Assembly: GCA_028641055.1 (NCBI GenBank)
Contig: CM054060.1
Coordinates: 166,374,416 to 166,438,415, forward strand
Source of the DNA: Alopecurus myosuroides
Lineage: Eukaryota > Streptophyta > Magnoliopsida > Poales > Poaceae
DNA length: 64,000 bases
Reading direction: 5' to 3'
Under the pieces are notes generated by a model, which was given only the letters and a program-made list of their open reading frames with translations, did no database searches and was not told the origin of the DNA. Positions within the stretch are counted from its first letter, which is position 1; every line of letters begins with the position of its first letter. The position numbers were made by a program, and so were the translations under genes. Shown piece by piece: positions 21,560 through 34,530 of this stretch.

Positions 21560-24500
21560 TGTAACATCCCAAGTCTGAAAAATAGCCTTTAGAATGTTTG
21601 CTCTCTGTTATTTTATGTTTTGCATCATGGCATCATGTTGGTTGCATTTGTTTTGTTTGTTTTCCATTTGTTTTTCTCTGTTTTCAGTTGTTTTCCAACT
21701 GTTTTCATTTGTTTTCCTTTGTTTTCCATTTGAATTTCAAACCAAAATTCAAACCTTTTGTTTCATCCTTGTGATGTTACAATTTCTAAAATGATATTTC
21801 AAAATAAAACAATTATTTGTTTCCATTAAAGTGTGATTCCAAACTATTGTTTCATTTCTATAAAAATGCATCCAATAATCAAACCCTTTTCAAATTCAAT
21901 TTGTTTTCCATTTGAAATCCCAAACCAACATCCAAATAGTTGTTTCCAAATAAAAACCTTAATTGTTTCCAATTATCCCATAATGTTCAACTAATAAAAT
22001 GGTGTTATAAATTCCACTAAGCCTTTCCAAATTGGTTTTCAAATTCAAAGCAAAATCATCATCAACACCTCAGTTGGAAATTATCAAATATCAAACCTTT
22101 CCAATGTGTCTAATCCAACTAATAACAGGGTTCACCCTATTAAATTGTTGTTTCTATATTAATGAACCAAATATTCCAATTCAAAACAAATAGTTTTCAA
22201 ACAAAACCAATTTGAAACTATAAAAAATAATAAGCAAAACTTTCTCTCATCCCTTGTTTTCTAATTAATTCTTTTGGGTCACTTTATTAAAAGGTTGATT
22301 TCATTAATCATTTCAAATCTTCAAAATAATCTAATTTTGGTTTATTCCAAACAGCACCAAAAAACATTTTTGAAATCCAAATTGGTTAGCTGTTTGAAGT
22401 TAACATGACAAGTTCGCCCTATTTTTCTATGAATTTTTCCTAACCCTAAAGGCCTCCTTTTCTTCCAATTTTGTTTGCTACAAAAAATAAAATAAAAGAA
22501 ACAAAAATAACAAAAGAGAAAAGGAGGAGCAGCAGCTAACTAATCTATCCTAAGCCCAGCCCACTTCTTTTTCCAGCCCGATACCCCTTCTTCCTCGCTG
22601 GCGTCACCCTCCTCTGTACGAACACATCCATCACCAGACGATCTCCCCCTCCCCCTATGGATGAGCTGCCGTACAAGGTCTCACCCTCCTTAAAATCACC
22701 ACACCTCCCCCTCTGCTCGAACCCTAGAAACCCTAGAGCCCCTCCATCCCATCGCCGCCACCTTCCCTCCCCTCTCTGCTGGTTCGGTGTTCTCTGAACC
22801 CTGAACCCACGATCACCACCACCGAGCCCCCATGGCCGCCACCTTCCCATCCCCCATGATCACCTCGGGAGGCAACCTTCCCCGGGAATGGAACCGGCTG
22901 CGCACCCGCTCCAACTTCGATGTAGGCGTCACCGCCCGAGGAGGCCTGGGTCGCCGGCGCCATCTCCTCCATCGCCGGCGTTCTCCACTGCCTGCACCTC
23001 CCCTGCACCGCCCCGTCCGCCTCCTCCTTGCTGCGTCGAGCCCAAGGTGAGGCCGCCCCCGCCTCGGTTCCCTCTCTCCCTTCTCCTACTCGCCTCCCAT
23101 CACCCCTCGCAGCAGCCCCACGGCCACCGCGGCCATGAACCACGGCGAGCAGCCCAGCTGCAGGGATCGTTTCCTTCCGGGTTCAATAGCGCAGGAAATT
23201 TCAGATTCAGAAAAACAGTCCGCGAGCCACAGCATATCCTCCCTCGATCCCCTTCTCTGTCACGAAAAACACGAGAGCGCACTGGTTCCATCCCGTGCAG
23301 CGCAACGCTAGCGCACTGGTTCGAATCCCGGCCACCCCTTTTCTTCCTGGTTTCTTTTCCAATTGTTTCAGTATTTGTTTCTGCACCTTATCCTCACCAC
23401 GCGACCCCTTCTGTCACGAATCAGCACACCAGCCCAACTGGTAGCAGTCCCTTTGTGCTAGCAGCAGGTTGGGGGTTCGAGTCCCCCTCCCAACCATTAA
23501 CCAAAACTTTTATTTTTCCAATGTCTGGGCACAGAAACTTCTCAGTAATCACCTGTAGGTCCCTGTTGTTTACTTTCTAGCCCCTGCAAATTAATTCTAA
23601 GTCCCTGCTATTAATTTCTAAATCCCTGGATATTAATTAAAATGGCAGATTGCACCCTAAACTTCTAAAATGCATAAATAATTCATTTTAACTCCAATTT
23701 CAACATTTTTAATATGTTTTCAATACCAAATTAAATGTACTTTCCAAATATAAATTTTGTTTGCTGTTTTGAATAATTTAAATTGCTGAAAACAACTGTT
23801 TCTTGTTTATTGCATTTAAAATTGCCAAAATAATAACTTGCTCATTTTAAATCCAATTTCCACAAATGAAATATGTTTTCCATGCAAAATTAAACCACCT
23901 TTCCAAATATAAAATTTGTTTCATGTTTTGAATAACTAAAATTGGTTAAATAATTTAAACCTTGTTTAATTCATTTAAAATTGGTAATTTCATAACTTGA
24001 TCAAAACAAATTCTTTTGGAACATATAAAATATGTTTTCCAACCCTAAAAGTATAAACTTTTCAAATATGAAATTGGTTTAATGCTTTGAACAAATAAAA
24101 ATTCAAATAAGTTCATGTTTGAATTAAATTCATTTAATTCTTGTTTACCTTGTTTAATTCCTAAATAATTCATTTGAAATCCTTTTGCAACAAGTGAAAC
24201 ATGTAATCCAACTAAAATTTGATGTTCTTTTCAAATATAAACTTTGTTATTTGTTTTGAACACTTTAACTTGTTGAAAACAACAGTTGCTTGTGTGGCAA
24301 GTTTAAGTAACCAAACTTTCCAAACTTAACCAATGTTCTCCAAACTTGTTTTACTCTTTTATCACTTGCATCTATTATTGTTATTTGCTGTTATTTTGTT
24401 GTTATCATCATGCATGCATCATGCTAACAACTCTCACATAATAATTAATTGTAAATCATTTGTTTCCACTTATTTCAATGGATCTTTTCCATATGCAATC

Positions 24501-26505
24501 CAATTGCATATGGGTCCAATTAAATTGTGTTATCTTGACAAGTAGTTTATTTTGATGCATCTATTAACATGACATGCATCATCCCCATGTTTGTGCACCT
24601 ATGCCATTATATTGATTGTTTATCTTTCTGCAATGGTTGTTTGCTTCTTCCCGGATACACGACGACGTTGAGACCGACGATATTTACGACATCCCTTCTA
24701 AGGAGTTAGCTCAGTACCAGGCTACTGGGTTTTGCAGGCAAGTTATCACTCACATGAACCACTGTGTTCCTTTCAACATTGGTTACCGATACTTTCCGTT
24801 GTTCTTTTCTGCTAGCCTTAGCAGTAGTTGTTTCTGTTACGAACCTATCACATGAATCCCTTAACCCTGATATTGCCTCATCTCCCTTCCTACAACCATT
24901 GTTTGAGCCCGTGTCTTACTCGCATGCTTAGGTTGCTTTGCTCGAGTCTGTTACCCGTTACTCTCAGTTACTATTCCATTATGTTCTGGGGGCTCGATGT
25001 TTAATCAATCAATCAATCATGCTACTGTTATTGTTAATTAATAAACTTGATGATAAGGCACCGGCAGGAGGCCCTTTGTGGTTTTGAGGCCTGCTAGTGT
25101 CGACCCTAATAGGAAAAGGGTCTTGTCTACTGATCCATGATGAGCGCACTAACCGCATGTGGGAAGCGAGTATGGGCGCCCCCCTCAATTTGATTCGATT
25201 CGCATCTCGTCCAAATCGCCTCATTTAGTTCGGGCTTTCCATTTGCTGCATGCATGATTTTGCGAGCCCTTGGATCCCGGGTGGAACTTTCGTAGTCGGC
25301 ATATAGGAGGACACGTTCTTAGAGTGCTATGAGGGTCCATTTTCTTCTGGGCTCGATTAGCCGTGCGCCTAAGGTGCTTTGGGCTTGATGCGAAGAAGAG
25401 TTGAGTTGTGTTGAGTGCCCCGCTTGGTGGAAGGGCCTTTCCATCTGGCGGGTTATTCATGCGTGTACGGCCAAATTGGTGCAACCCTGCAGGGATAATC
25501 TTCTCGAGAAGCCGTGTTTTCCGCGGTTATGGATTACTTGGTGAAAGTACTGGCTAACAAGTACTCAGGACAACTTAAACTAATGATTCACAATCTCACC
25601 CAATGATTAACAACTTGACTAGTAATAGGATTATTGACACAACAATCTGAACCATCATTAATACAACTGTGTGAGTTATCCTCGGATTGCTTCTTTGGAT
25701 AAGGGGCGAGATCCAGGATGGGTTTGTTTGAAGTTATCTTTCAGTTGGTTGCAATCCTCGATCTTATCCCCTTTCTGTTAGCCGGAAGTGGTAGAAATCT
25801 CTGTAGTTGGTTAGCGCAGCCAGTTGCAGCATCTTTTATATCCCCTCTCTTCCGCTGAACCCAAGGCATCTGTGCTTGGTGTTGACGGGTTACACTTTGG
25901 TGAACTGTGAGTCTTGCTTGCCAGTACGTTTATGTACTGACCCCTTTGGGGCTGTGGTTTCCGCAGACCTACGTTTCCGAGGATCTACATGGTGGCTACT
26001 ACGTGGAGCATGACGAGACTGCTGACGAGTAGATAGCGGACCCGGGCAGGATCCGAGACTTCGTGGATGGGCTCCGTCAGTTTGCTTCCGGCCTCTTAGG
26101 CCTATTTGGTTCTTGTCTGTACCCAGACATGTTGAATGCTTCCGCTGTATTGTAATGATGTATTGTTGGGGCATGTGCCCTCTGAATGATTGTATTTGCT
26201 ATCTCTGCTCTAATGAGAGCCCTTTGCAACTTATTTCAATCTTTTGTGTCGTAGAGATCTGTTGTGATATCAGTTGTTCAACGCCGTTGACGTACCATGT
26301 GTGTATGGTTTGAAGTACGTCGACGGAAGTGCCTTTGATCTCTAGTGGATAGTTTACATCGACGGTGGAATAGCAGGGCTTGTGTTGTCGCGCATAAGCG
26401 CAGGCCTACCAGGAAGCTGGGACGTGGGAGCAGTTATGCCCCATAATCCAAGCATCTGCTATCCAGTTCGTACGGTGAGTATCCCCTAGAAATCAGGGTG
26501 CGACA
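21560..26505 (+). repeat. Element C 3' LTR (4,946 bp)
   Basis: Same length as the 5' LTR. Differences noticed by eye are near 21587, 21740, 22656, 24295, 24628, 26172 and 26401. Followed directly by the duplication TCCCT. Confidence 0.93.
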
Positions 26506-26510
26506 TCCCT

Positions 26511-29141
26511 GCAAACCTTAGGATGTATACTTTCATGTTCTATGTACCAAAATAACTTTTGAACTAATTAAATTTGAATTTAGAGTTAATTGGCCTTTTG
26601 AGTGTTTTTTACTTAGTTTAAATTCTATAAATAATTTCAATATGTTTTCTTGAGCAATTTTTCTCTAAGTACTAACCCTAGACCAGAGAGAACAAAACCT
26701 AAGCCCTTGGATGCCTTGAAACCATGTCCATGTAGTTTTGCTATAGATTGCCCTCTTAGTTAAAAAACCACCAAGGGATAAGAAAATTTATGAAGTGCAA
26801 GGAGGATGCTACAATTGCCAACTTGAAGATTTTCAACATGGAGAAAGAAGAACAATGAAGGACTTAACCAAGAAAAACATAATTCATAAGCATCTCCAAG
26901 AAGTAGAAGCACTTAGAAGAAAATCAAGGGGAACTTCAAGAAGACCAACCACATCTCTCTTTTTCTCTAAGTCTTTTGTCCCCTTCCTTTTTTGTTTCCT
27001 TAGAACTTATGCTATGGCTAAGTTAGATAAAGACCAGCCCCTAGGTTGTATAAAAAACCATCAAGTGTTGGAAATTTCAATGAAGTCACCACCAAGGAGG
27101 GAGCTGCAAAGGAGCCTAAAGATCATCCTTAAGAAGATCAACCATGTGAAGACTTGGAGCTTAGAATTTGTTTTTCCAAGACTTAGAATTTGTTTTCCAA
27201 GTGATATGAGAGTTTGACCAAGACTTAAACAAGAAGACAACTTCAAATCAAGAAGAATACTCTCCTAGAGATGAAGAAAAGAAGATGAAGAATTTAACAA
27301 GTCATTTTTAAAGGAACTTTAGCAATCCCATCTACCTCTCTTATTCTATATGACTAAGTCCCTAGATTCATCCACTCAATAAGGAGGACTACAAGCAAGG
27401 CCATTGAAGGCATAAAGACTTAAACATTAGAACTAACTCAAGGAAGCCAAAGAAGATTAGACTACGACAAATAGTTTAGACCTAGACCTTTGATCAAAGA
27501 CCAACCCTCAGTCACAAATGGAAATCACTAACTACAATGACTTAGTTTCTTTTGTGATTATCACATGTTTTCCCTTGTGCATGTTAGAGTAAATGTGATA
27601 ATACTTAGTAAAAACTCTTGGAACTTCCTTGACAAGTATGATCAATTAACTTTGAACTTTTCAAACCCAATCCTTGACCAATACTTAGCCATTTACTATA
27701 CACTAAACCCAAACACAATAATTCTATTGGTAAAATAAATTGTTGTGCTAAGTTTGTTGATTGCTATACTTTGTTTTCTTTGTTTGAGTTTGCTTGTTTA
27801 TTGTTGTTTAGATTGTACGGAGAGAATGTCCTATTTTGTGAAGAGAAGGTGATTGTTCTTCACCAGCTTCAAAGGAAAGTAACACACCATCAACTACCAA
27901 TTATTTTCTATATGCATTAGTTGGTTTTTGAGTAGTATGCATGATAGGAAATGTTACTAAGTTTATTATGCTATGCTATTATCCTAGTAGTGTGTAGCCA
28001 TTTCTTTTACCCTTGTTATTTCTATAGCCTTAGAACTTACTAGGTGCTATGCAATGTTACAAATTGTTTTACTAGTTTATGAGGGAAAATTCTAAGTATA
28101 ACTAATAAATGAACCACCTGGGTGGAAGTGGAAAGATTGGATTATGTTGAGTGGCTCCCTAGGGCCATATCAATGGTGTTTATCACCAAAGAAGTACACT
28201 TGTGGATGGCTACCCAGGAACAAAGAGATTCCTAAGTCCCTCTAAATCTAGTAGCTTCTCGTGCAACCTTTTGACATATGGGCTCTGTCTTGATCAACTA
28301 ACTTGTGAGAGTTCAGCCCATGCTTGACATGAAGATGTATCATAATTATAGGCTCTGTTTTGCTTTCTGGGTTGAATTCTTGGTTCTGAAAGATCTCGTC
28401 TCAATTCTCTCCTTTCCATGATGCACTCCGGGTGTATAGGATGTTGGCCTAATTGAAGACAAAGGGTGAAAGTGCACAACCTCTGCAGAGTTAGAAACTA
28501 AGATCTTAGCCGTGTCCCCGGTTATGGACAACTATGAGCAGCTGGAAAAGGAATGGCGGGAGAATCTCAACACCATTTTCAATAAGTAAAATTGTGTCCA
28601 TGTGAACAGTAGTTGTGGTGCTTGTATTTCAATCTAATGTTGCGACCCTTTGAGAAGAAAAGTTTGTTTTACAAACGAGATAGGAGAAAACTTGCTTTAT
28701 GCAAACTTAGCCAAAACTCCACTCAGCCAAATATGCATGTAGTATTAGTCTCGCCATTTATATCCACCATAGTGTTACTTGCCAATACATTAAATTGTAT
28801 TGATCCCCTTTTGGCTGCATATTCCCATCATGCAGATGATTTTGAAGACGAGTGAGGTTTTGTTCAGGATCTCAAGTCTACAACCAACATGTTTTTCCTG
28901 TGGCGCATGAAGAAGACGAGGCTCAATGTTGTACTATGTTTTACGCTGTATTTCTGTTTCCTGCTAGTCTTCTGAGATTATGCAAGCTGTAATCATATTG
29001 TGTAAAGACTGGATCATGCGATGTAATAGATTTTGACGCATTTGCATGACATTTCATTTTGAATTGTGGTGCTAGCAATTGATCCAGGGACTAGCACAAT
29101 AACACAGGGTTCTTACATTATTTAAATGTGGGAACGCTAAA
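26511..29141 (+). other. Distal half of LTR E
   Basis: Continuation of E after C. The weakly coding frame at 26795-27217 (lysine-rich, no recognisable domain) and a short frame ending SHHADDFEDE near 28855 are not supported as genes. The order of blocks parallels the distal part of the C LTR. Confidence 0.5.
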
Positions 29142-29549
29142 GAATATTTCTTCCATGATTTTCTGGGGCTTAGGGTTCCCTCGGGGTCAAGTACGCGAAA
29201 GGGGGACCAGAGGTGGGCTAGGGTGGCCACACCACCTGGCGGCGCGGCCGGGTGGGCGCACCAACCCATGGTGTGGGCCCCCTGTGGCCCCCTGTCTATC
29301 CTCCTGGCTAGGTTCCTCCTTGGGACTTCTAAGACTTCTCCGGTATCCCCCTCTTCTTCTGATCATCTGAAATAGGGTATCTCAACGGTGCTTTTTCCAT
29401 CAGATTTCTTGTCCTAGTGTTTATTCTCCAAAAATTATGAAACATGAAAAATAATATGAAATAACATAAGTAATGCATCATAACATGAAATATATCGATG
29501 AATAACAGAAAATAACAATATAAAATAGTGATGCAAAATGGACGTATCA
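29142..29549 (-). repeat. Element B 3' LTR, proximal part
   Basis: On the minus strand it begins TGATACGTCCATTTTGCATC at 29549, directly after the polypurine tract, and runs to 29142 where E was inserted. With 12717-13804 it gives an LTR of about 1.5 kb. Confidence 0.8.
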
Positions 29550-29563
29550 ACTCCCCCCAAGCT
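29550..29563 (-). promoter_or_regulatory. Element B polypurine tract
   Basis: The minus strand reads AGCTTGGGGGGAGT immediately before the 3' LTR, the standard plus-strand priming site of Athila-like elements. Confidence 0.8.
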
Positions 29564-31900
29564 TAGACCTCGCTTTTGCCCAAGCGAAACTGAACTCAGT
29601 AAACATGACCACATGTTTATGGAGTGAGGTGTCGATAAATCAAATACGGACAAGAAGCATCACATCTATCAAAGCACAAGTCATTTTAGACAGCAACTTC
29701 CTCTCATATAATTAAACTTGAAACAAGTAGAGGAGATCACAATAAAGGTGCAAAAGGAAATCATAATTGGTGAAGGCAAACTTCGTTCTTGGTCAGAGAA
29801 CAATTAACAATGTACTTATCTTTCGATCAAAGTCTTTATACTAGAGCTTATATTGCAGAGTTTATCATGCTCAATTATAACAGTCTCTTTGCAGTCATTG
29901 CTAACTTTCAAAGTGGTATTGAAACAGATAAAAGCATTTGTACTAAGCAAGGAGGAATAAAGAGCATGATTTAGTAAATCAATATATAGACGGATGGTTC
30001 ACAACAACTGAAATGCTTGCTTAAAACAGAAAGGAGTAGGTTTACTGACTCAACATAAAGGTAAAAGATAGGCCCCTCGTAGAGGGAAGTAGGGATCACT
30101 CATGTGCCAGAGCTTTTCATTTGAGAAACAGAGGTATTGAAAACAATTTTGAGAGTGGTGTATGTTTATGTCAACGAATGGCAAACAGAAAATACAGTAT
30201 GTCACAAGCCAACTAGACTTCACAAGAACGGCTCCCATTGAAGGACGCAACTAGTATAGAAGGTCATCCCTCTTTCTTTTTTGTTTACACAATTATGCTT
30301 TGACTGATAAATCAGGGGCAAAAAATAGTGAAGATAATTTGTATTATTATGTTTGGGGCTGGAAACCCCGCTGCCAGCTCTTCTATCATTTGGATAAGCG
30401 GATGAAGCCACCAGTCCAGGTGTGTAAAGTCCAATCAACAAGTGAGATGAAGATTCTCTATTTGCGTCCTCATGAGCTAAAACAGGGGCACAAAGCAGGT
30501 GTAATTTTGAAGGTTTTAAAGGTAGCACACAAGCAATTTACTTGGAGTGGCGGTTAAATACCACATATATGTAGGTATGGTGGACACAAATGGCAAGGTT
30601 TTGGGGTTCAAGGTTTGGATGCACGAGAAGCATTCCCTCTCAGTACAGGTTTTTGGCTAGCAAGGTTGGGTATCAAGCATAAGAGTTGAGGGAAAACAAA
30701 CAAATATACATATGAAAAAAACAATCATGCAATCTTCCTTGGAGGTAGAAACAATCTTACTTGCGAATACTAAGCTTATGATCTAAGAAGAAAGAAAGAT
30801 CATGGAATAATATATCTATATGAAACTCCCTCTTTTCTACTTAAGTCTCAGCGTATTGTTGCTACTGACCAATGCTAAGTTTTCCAAAACCAACTAGATT
30901 AACTTGACGCTCCAATATTGATACCAATACTAATAACAGGTTCAACCATATAACAAAAATTGCAAACTAAAATAAAGTGTAGAAAGTAAATGGTGAAACT
31001 TCTCATTAATATTCCATTACGACAACTCAAACCAAAGGATACAACCATAACCAACTAAAGAGTGATACTTCCACATCGCAAAATATCCTATATGATATTT
31101 TCTCTACATGATATGACTCTACTAAAAGGTCAAAAGGTGAAAGATAAAGGTGTGATACCGCGGCACTCCCCCAAGCTTGAAACAAGCCAAGGGGATGCCA
31201 ATACCAATGACGAATTAATTCTTCGGTGGTGTTGATTATGCACTCTTCTCAAGCAAGGCATGGAAACGCTCCAGCATCTCACGAAATATGTCGTTCTCCT
31301 CTTGCAAAATCTCTACCTCTGTCCTTAAAGTGTGATATCATTCACAGAACTCATCTACGACACGAAAGACCTTCCTCTAATCCAGGGATGGGGCTGAGGC
31401 CCGAAACTGATGGTCTTGGTCCCTGCATGCTACAAGAAGAAACACTTCCATCACCGCTTGATGACGCCTTTTTTATTCTCTCTTGACGCCCTGATCCATG
31501 TTCTTGCGCTTAGGGCCTTGGAGATCATCTTCCATCGGCTCATTCCCCTTGTCGTTCTTGGCGGAGGCCATGGTGCATCTAAAACTAAAAACAGATCTGG
31601 CAGAAACAGGTCGAAACAGAAACACGTCGAGAAAACGATATACAGACCTCGGGGGGGGGGGGGGGTCCCGGGGGGTTAAATACGAGAAACATACGTAATG
31701 AAAGGAAAGTCTAGGTCGAAAACGAGTCGGAGAAGGGCTCCGGGGCGCCCACACCATAGCTAGGCGTGGCCAAGGGTGGGCCCGCGCCCAGGCATGGTGT
31801 GGTGCCCTCGGGCATCGTCTCCTACCCTTCTTTGGCTCAATATTTTTCATATTTTACAAAAATCAATAATTTATAACTTGGAAAGTAATCCGCAAACTTT
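29564..31900 (-). other. Element B non-coding tract downstream of pol, with a degenerate extra ORF
   Basis: Long 3' tract typical of Athila-like elements. On the minus strand 31571-31473 reads MASAKNDKGNEPMEDDLQGP then KRKNMDQGVKRE and a stop. Coiled-coil-like scraps (EVEILQEENDIF, EMLERFHALL) continue in other frames to about 31240. This resembles the small extra ORF downstream of integrase in such elements; function unknown. A long G run lies near 31650-31665. Part of the tract (about 29760-30800) is an inverted match to 36590-37250 in element A. Confidence 0.55.
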
Positions 31901-31919
31901 TTCTTAACAGAACTGTTAC

Positions 31920-34530
31920 CTATTCGAAAAAAGACTCAGCAGATTCTGGAATCTTCCCTCTAATGAACTTCTCTGGGGTCAATACTTGAATAATACCAAC
32001 GTCTTCATCATAAGAATCCCTGGAAATATAATTTTTGAGTCTTTGCCAATTTACCACTTGTGTAGTGTTATCTTTGAGGGAAGAAATTTTGATTGCACCC
32101 GAACGATACACTTCTTCAATAACATTAGGGCCTTCCCATCTCGAGAGTAATTTTCCTGCAAAAAAATCTGAGACAAGACCTATACAATAGAACTTTCTCA
32201 CCAACATGAAACTCTCTTTTAATAATTCTCCTATCATGCCATTGTTTAACTTTCTCTTTAAAGAGTCTAGCATTTTCATAAGCTTCACATCTCCATTCAT
32301 CTAGACAACTCAGATCAAGAATTCTTTTCTTACCAGCAAGTTTAAAGTCTTTGTTAAGTTCTTTCACTGCCCAATAATCTTTGTGTTCTAATTCTAAAGG
32401 AAAGTGACAAGCTTTTCCATAAACCATTTTAAAAGGAGACATACCCATAGGATTTTGATAAGCAATTCTATAAGCCCATAAAGCATCATTCAACTTATCA
32501 GACCAATTCTTCTTAGATTTATTAATAGTCTTTTGCAAGATAGATTTAATTTCTCTATTTGATGATTCTAATTGTCCACTAGTTTGAGGATGATAAGCTG
32601 AGGAAATTCTATGGTTAACATCATATTTAGCAAGGGTTTTCTAAAACCACCATGAATATAATGAGAACCTCCATCAGTCATAAGATATCTAGGCACACCT
32701 AACCTAGGGAAAATAACATCTTTAAACATTTTTAAAGAGGTCTCACCATCAAAACTTTGTGTAGGTATAGCTTCTACCCATTTAGTAACATAATCAACAG
32801 CAACAAGAATGTGAGTGTAATCATTCGAAGGAGGAAAGAGACTCATAAAGTCAAATCACCAACAATCAAAAGTTTCAATGACAAGAGAATAACTCATAGG
32901 CATTTCATTACGTCTAGAAATATTACCAACTCTTTGGCATTCATCACAAGATAAAACAAATTTACATGCATCTTTAAAGAGAGTAGGCCAATAGAAACCT
33001 GATTGTAGAACCTTCTGTGCGGTTCTATCTCCAGTGTGATGTCCTCCATAAGCACTACCATGGCACTTTCTCAATATTTCACGTTGTTCATGATCTGGAA
33101 CACATCTTCTCATAATACCATCTACTCCTTCTTTATATAAGTGTGGGTCATCCCAAACATAATGCCTCAAATCATAGAAGAATTTTCTTCTTTGTTGGGC
33201 TGTAATTGTTGGAGGCAAATACTTGGAAACAATAAATTTAGCATAATCTGCATACCATGGACTATCCTGGGAGTTTACCTTTATTGCAGCCAACTGTTCG
33301 TTTGGAAACTATCATTAACAGGAATAGGGTCATAAGCAATGTTTTCCAATCTAGACAAGTTATCAACAACAGGATTTTTAGCACCTTTCCTATCCATAAT
33401 ATGCAAATAAAACTCTTGTAAACGCAACACCCATCTAATAAACCTAGGCTTAGCATCTTTATTTTCCATAAGGTATATAATAGCAGCATGATCAGTATGA
33501 ATAATAACCTTTGAATCAACAATATAAGGTCTAAACTTATCACAAGCAAAGACTACAGCTAAGAACTCTTTTTCAGTAGTAGCATAATTCTTTTGAGCAG
33601 CATCAAGAGTCTTACTAGTATAATGGATAACATTCAACTTCTTATCTACTCGCCGTCCAAGAACAACACCTACAGCAAAAACACTAGCATCACACATAAC
33701 TTCAAAAGGTAAATTACAATCAGTTGGTTGAACAATAGGAGCAGTAGTTAAATCCTTCTTTAAAGTTTCAAAAGCTTCCTTACAATCATCATCAAAGACA
33801 AAAGGTACATCTTTTTGTAGAAGATTAGTAAGAGGCTTTGATATTTTAGATAAATATTTAATAAACCTCCTATAAAAACCAGCATGACCAAGAACACTAT
33901 GAATACCTTTAACATCCTTGGGAAAGGGCATTTTCTCTATTGTTTCCACTTTAGATCTGTCAACTTCAATACCTCTTTCAGAAATTTTATGTCCAAGAAC
34001 AATTCCTTCATTCACCATAAAGTGGCATTTCTCCCAATTAAGAACAAGATTAGTTTCCTCACATCTCTGCAAAAATTTATCAAGGTTGTGCAATTGTTCA
34101 TGAATACTTCCAAATTTCTTCACAAAAACCATGAAAAATAGCAGATATGCATCTTTGAAACGTAGCAGGAGCATTACACAAACCAAAAGGCATACGTCTA
34201 TAAGCATAAGTACCATAAGGACAAGTAAATGTTGTTTTCTCTTGATCTTTCTTCCTAACAACAATTTGAGAAAACCCAGAATAACCATCAAGAAAGCAAA
34301 AATGAGTTTTCTTAGACAACCTATCTAACATTTGATCAATAAAAGGCAAAGGATAATGATCTTTCTTAGTCACATTGTTAACTTTCCTAAAGTCAATGCA
34401 CATTCTATAACCAACTACTACTCTTTGAGGAATAAGCTCAATTTTTTCATTAGGCACAAAAGTCATTCCTCTCTTCTTAGGAACACAATGCACGGGGCTC
34501 ACCCATCTACTATGAACAATAGGAACCGGG
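31920..34530 (-). pseudogene. Element B pol: RT, RNase H, integrase (broken)
   Basis: Minus strand, in order. RT (34530-34100) has [35 protein letters not shown] and [16 protein letters not shown]. The frame then jumps across a small deletion that removes the catalytic FMDDF box. Next come [20 protein letters not shown] and RNase H (33960-33300; [38 protein letters not shown]). Integrase zinc finger follows (33250-32860; HHTGDRTAQ..., CDECQRVG), then the core (32840-32570; AVDYVTKWVEAIP, TDGGSHY) and C-terminal part (32538-31920; LWAYRIAYQNPMGMSPFKMV). Stops or frame changes separate the blocks. Order and motifs fit Ty3/gypsy, Athila lineage. Confidence 0.9.

Larger units (their letters stand above)
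15575..26505 (+). mobile_element. Element C: young, non-autonomous long-LTR gypsy derivative (LARD-like)
   Basis: 5' LTR 15575-20520, PBS 20523-20535, interior 20521-21559, 3' LTR 21560-26505, exact duplication TCCCT at 15570-15574 and 26506-26510. Both LTRs are 4,946 bp. I see about seven base differences, so the insertion is recent. The interior is only 1,039 bp and keeps scraps of a chromovirus-like gag-pol: an aspartic protease piece and the integrase C-terminal VHDVFHVSQF motif. RT, RNase H and the integrase core are gone, so mobility must have been supplied in trans. Layout resembles large retrotransposon derivatives such as barley Sukkula, but the family name was not verified. Confidence 0.92.
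13805..29141 (+). mobile_element. Element E: solo long LTR of a gypsy-type element, split by C
   Basis: Starts TGTAACATCCTTGATTTTTT at 13805. GAATA flanks it at 13800-13804 and 29142-29146, and removing E rejoins the LTR of B sensibly. Without C it is about 4.4 kb with no gag-pol coding. Its layout mirrors the LTR of C: AT-rich start, GC-rich promoter and leader (14560-15260, AAACCCTAACCCTAG near 14860), AT-rich middle, then a gene-like distal part (26795-29060). No internal domain, PBS or second LTR was seen, so it reads as a solo LTR. The right end CGCTAAA is not the usual CA; an alternative end at TTCTTACA (29117) has no matching duplication. Confidence 0.6.
12717..34530 (-). mobile_element. 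Element B: Athila-like Ty3/gypsy element on the minus strand, 5' half missing
   Basis: 3' LTR 12717-13804 plus 29142-29549 (split by E), polypurine tract 29550-29563, non-coding tract 29564-31900, and pol 31920-34530 with integrase, RNase H and RT in the expected minus-strand order. RT motifs ([30 protein letters not shown]) and integrase motifs match the Athila lineage. Gag, protease, primer site and 5' LTR are absent: the element ends in RT near 34530 against another LTR fragment. The left flank is GATAG (12712-12716), but no matching right flank was found, as expected if the 5' half was deleted. Confidence 0.8.

Noticed and set aside
15575..26505. Tandem segmental duplication of ~5 kb
   Set aside because: The copies are LTRs: they are bounded by TG...CA, separated by a PBS and polypurine tract, and flanked by TCCCT.
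26795..27217. 140-codon lysine-rich frame
   Set aside because: Lies within LTR E, with no recognisable domain or promoter; treated as LTR sequence.
31640..31680. Long G run (and C runs near 3461-3475 and 4786-4799) as functional motifs
   Set aside because: They are homopolymers in decayed elements, prone to slippage and sequencing error; no structure or conservation seen.
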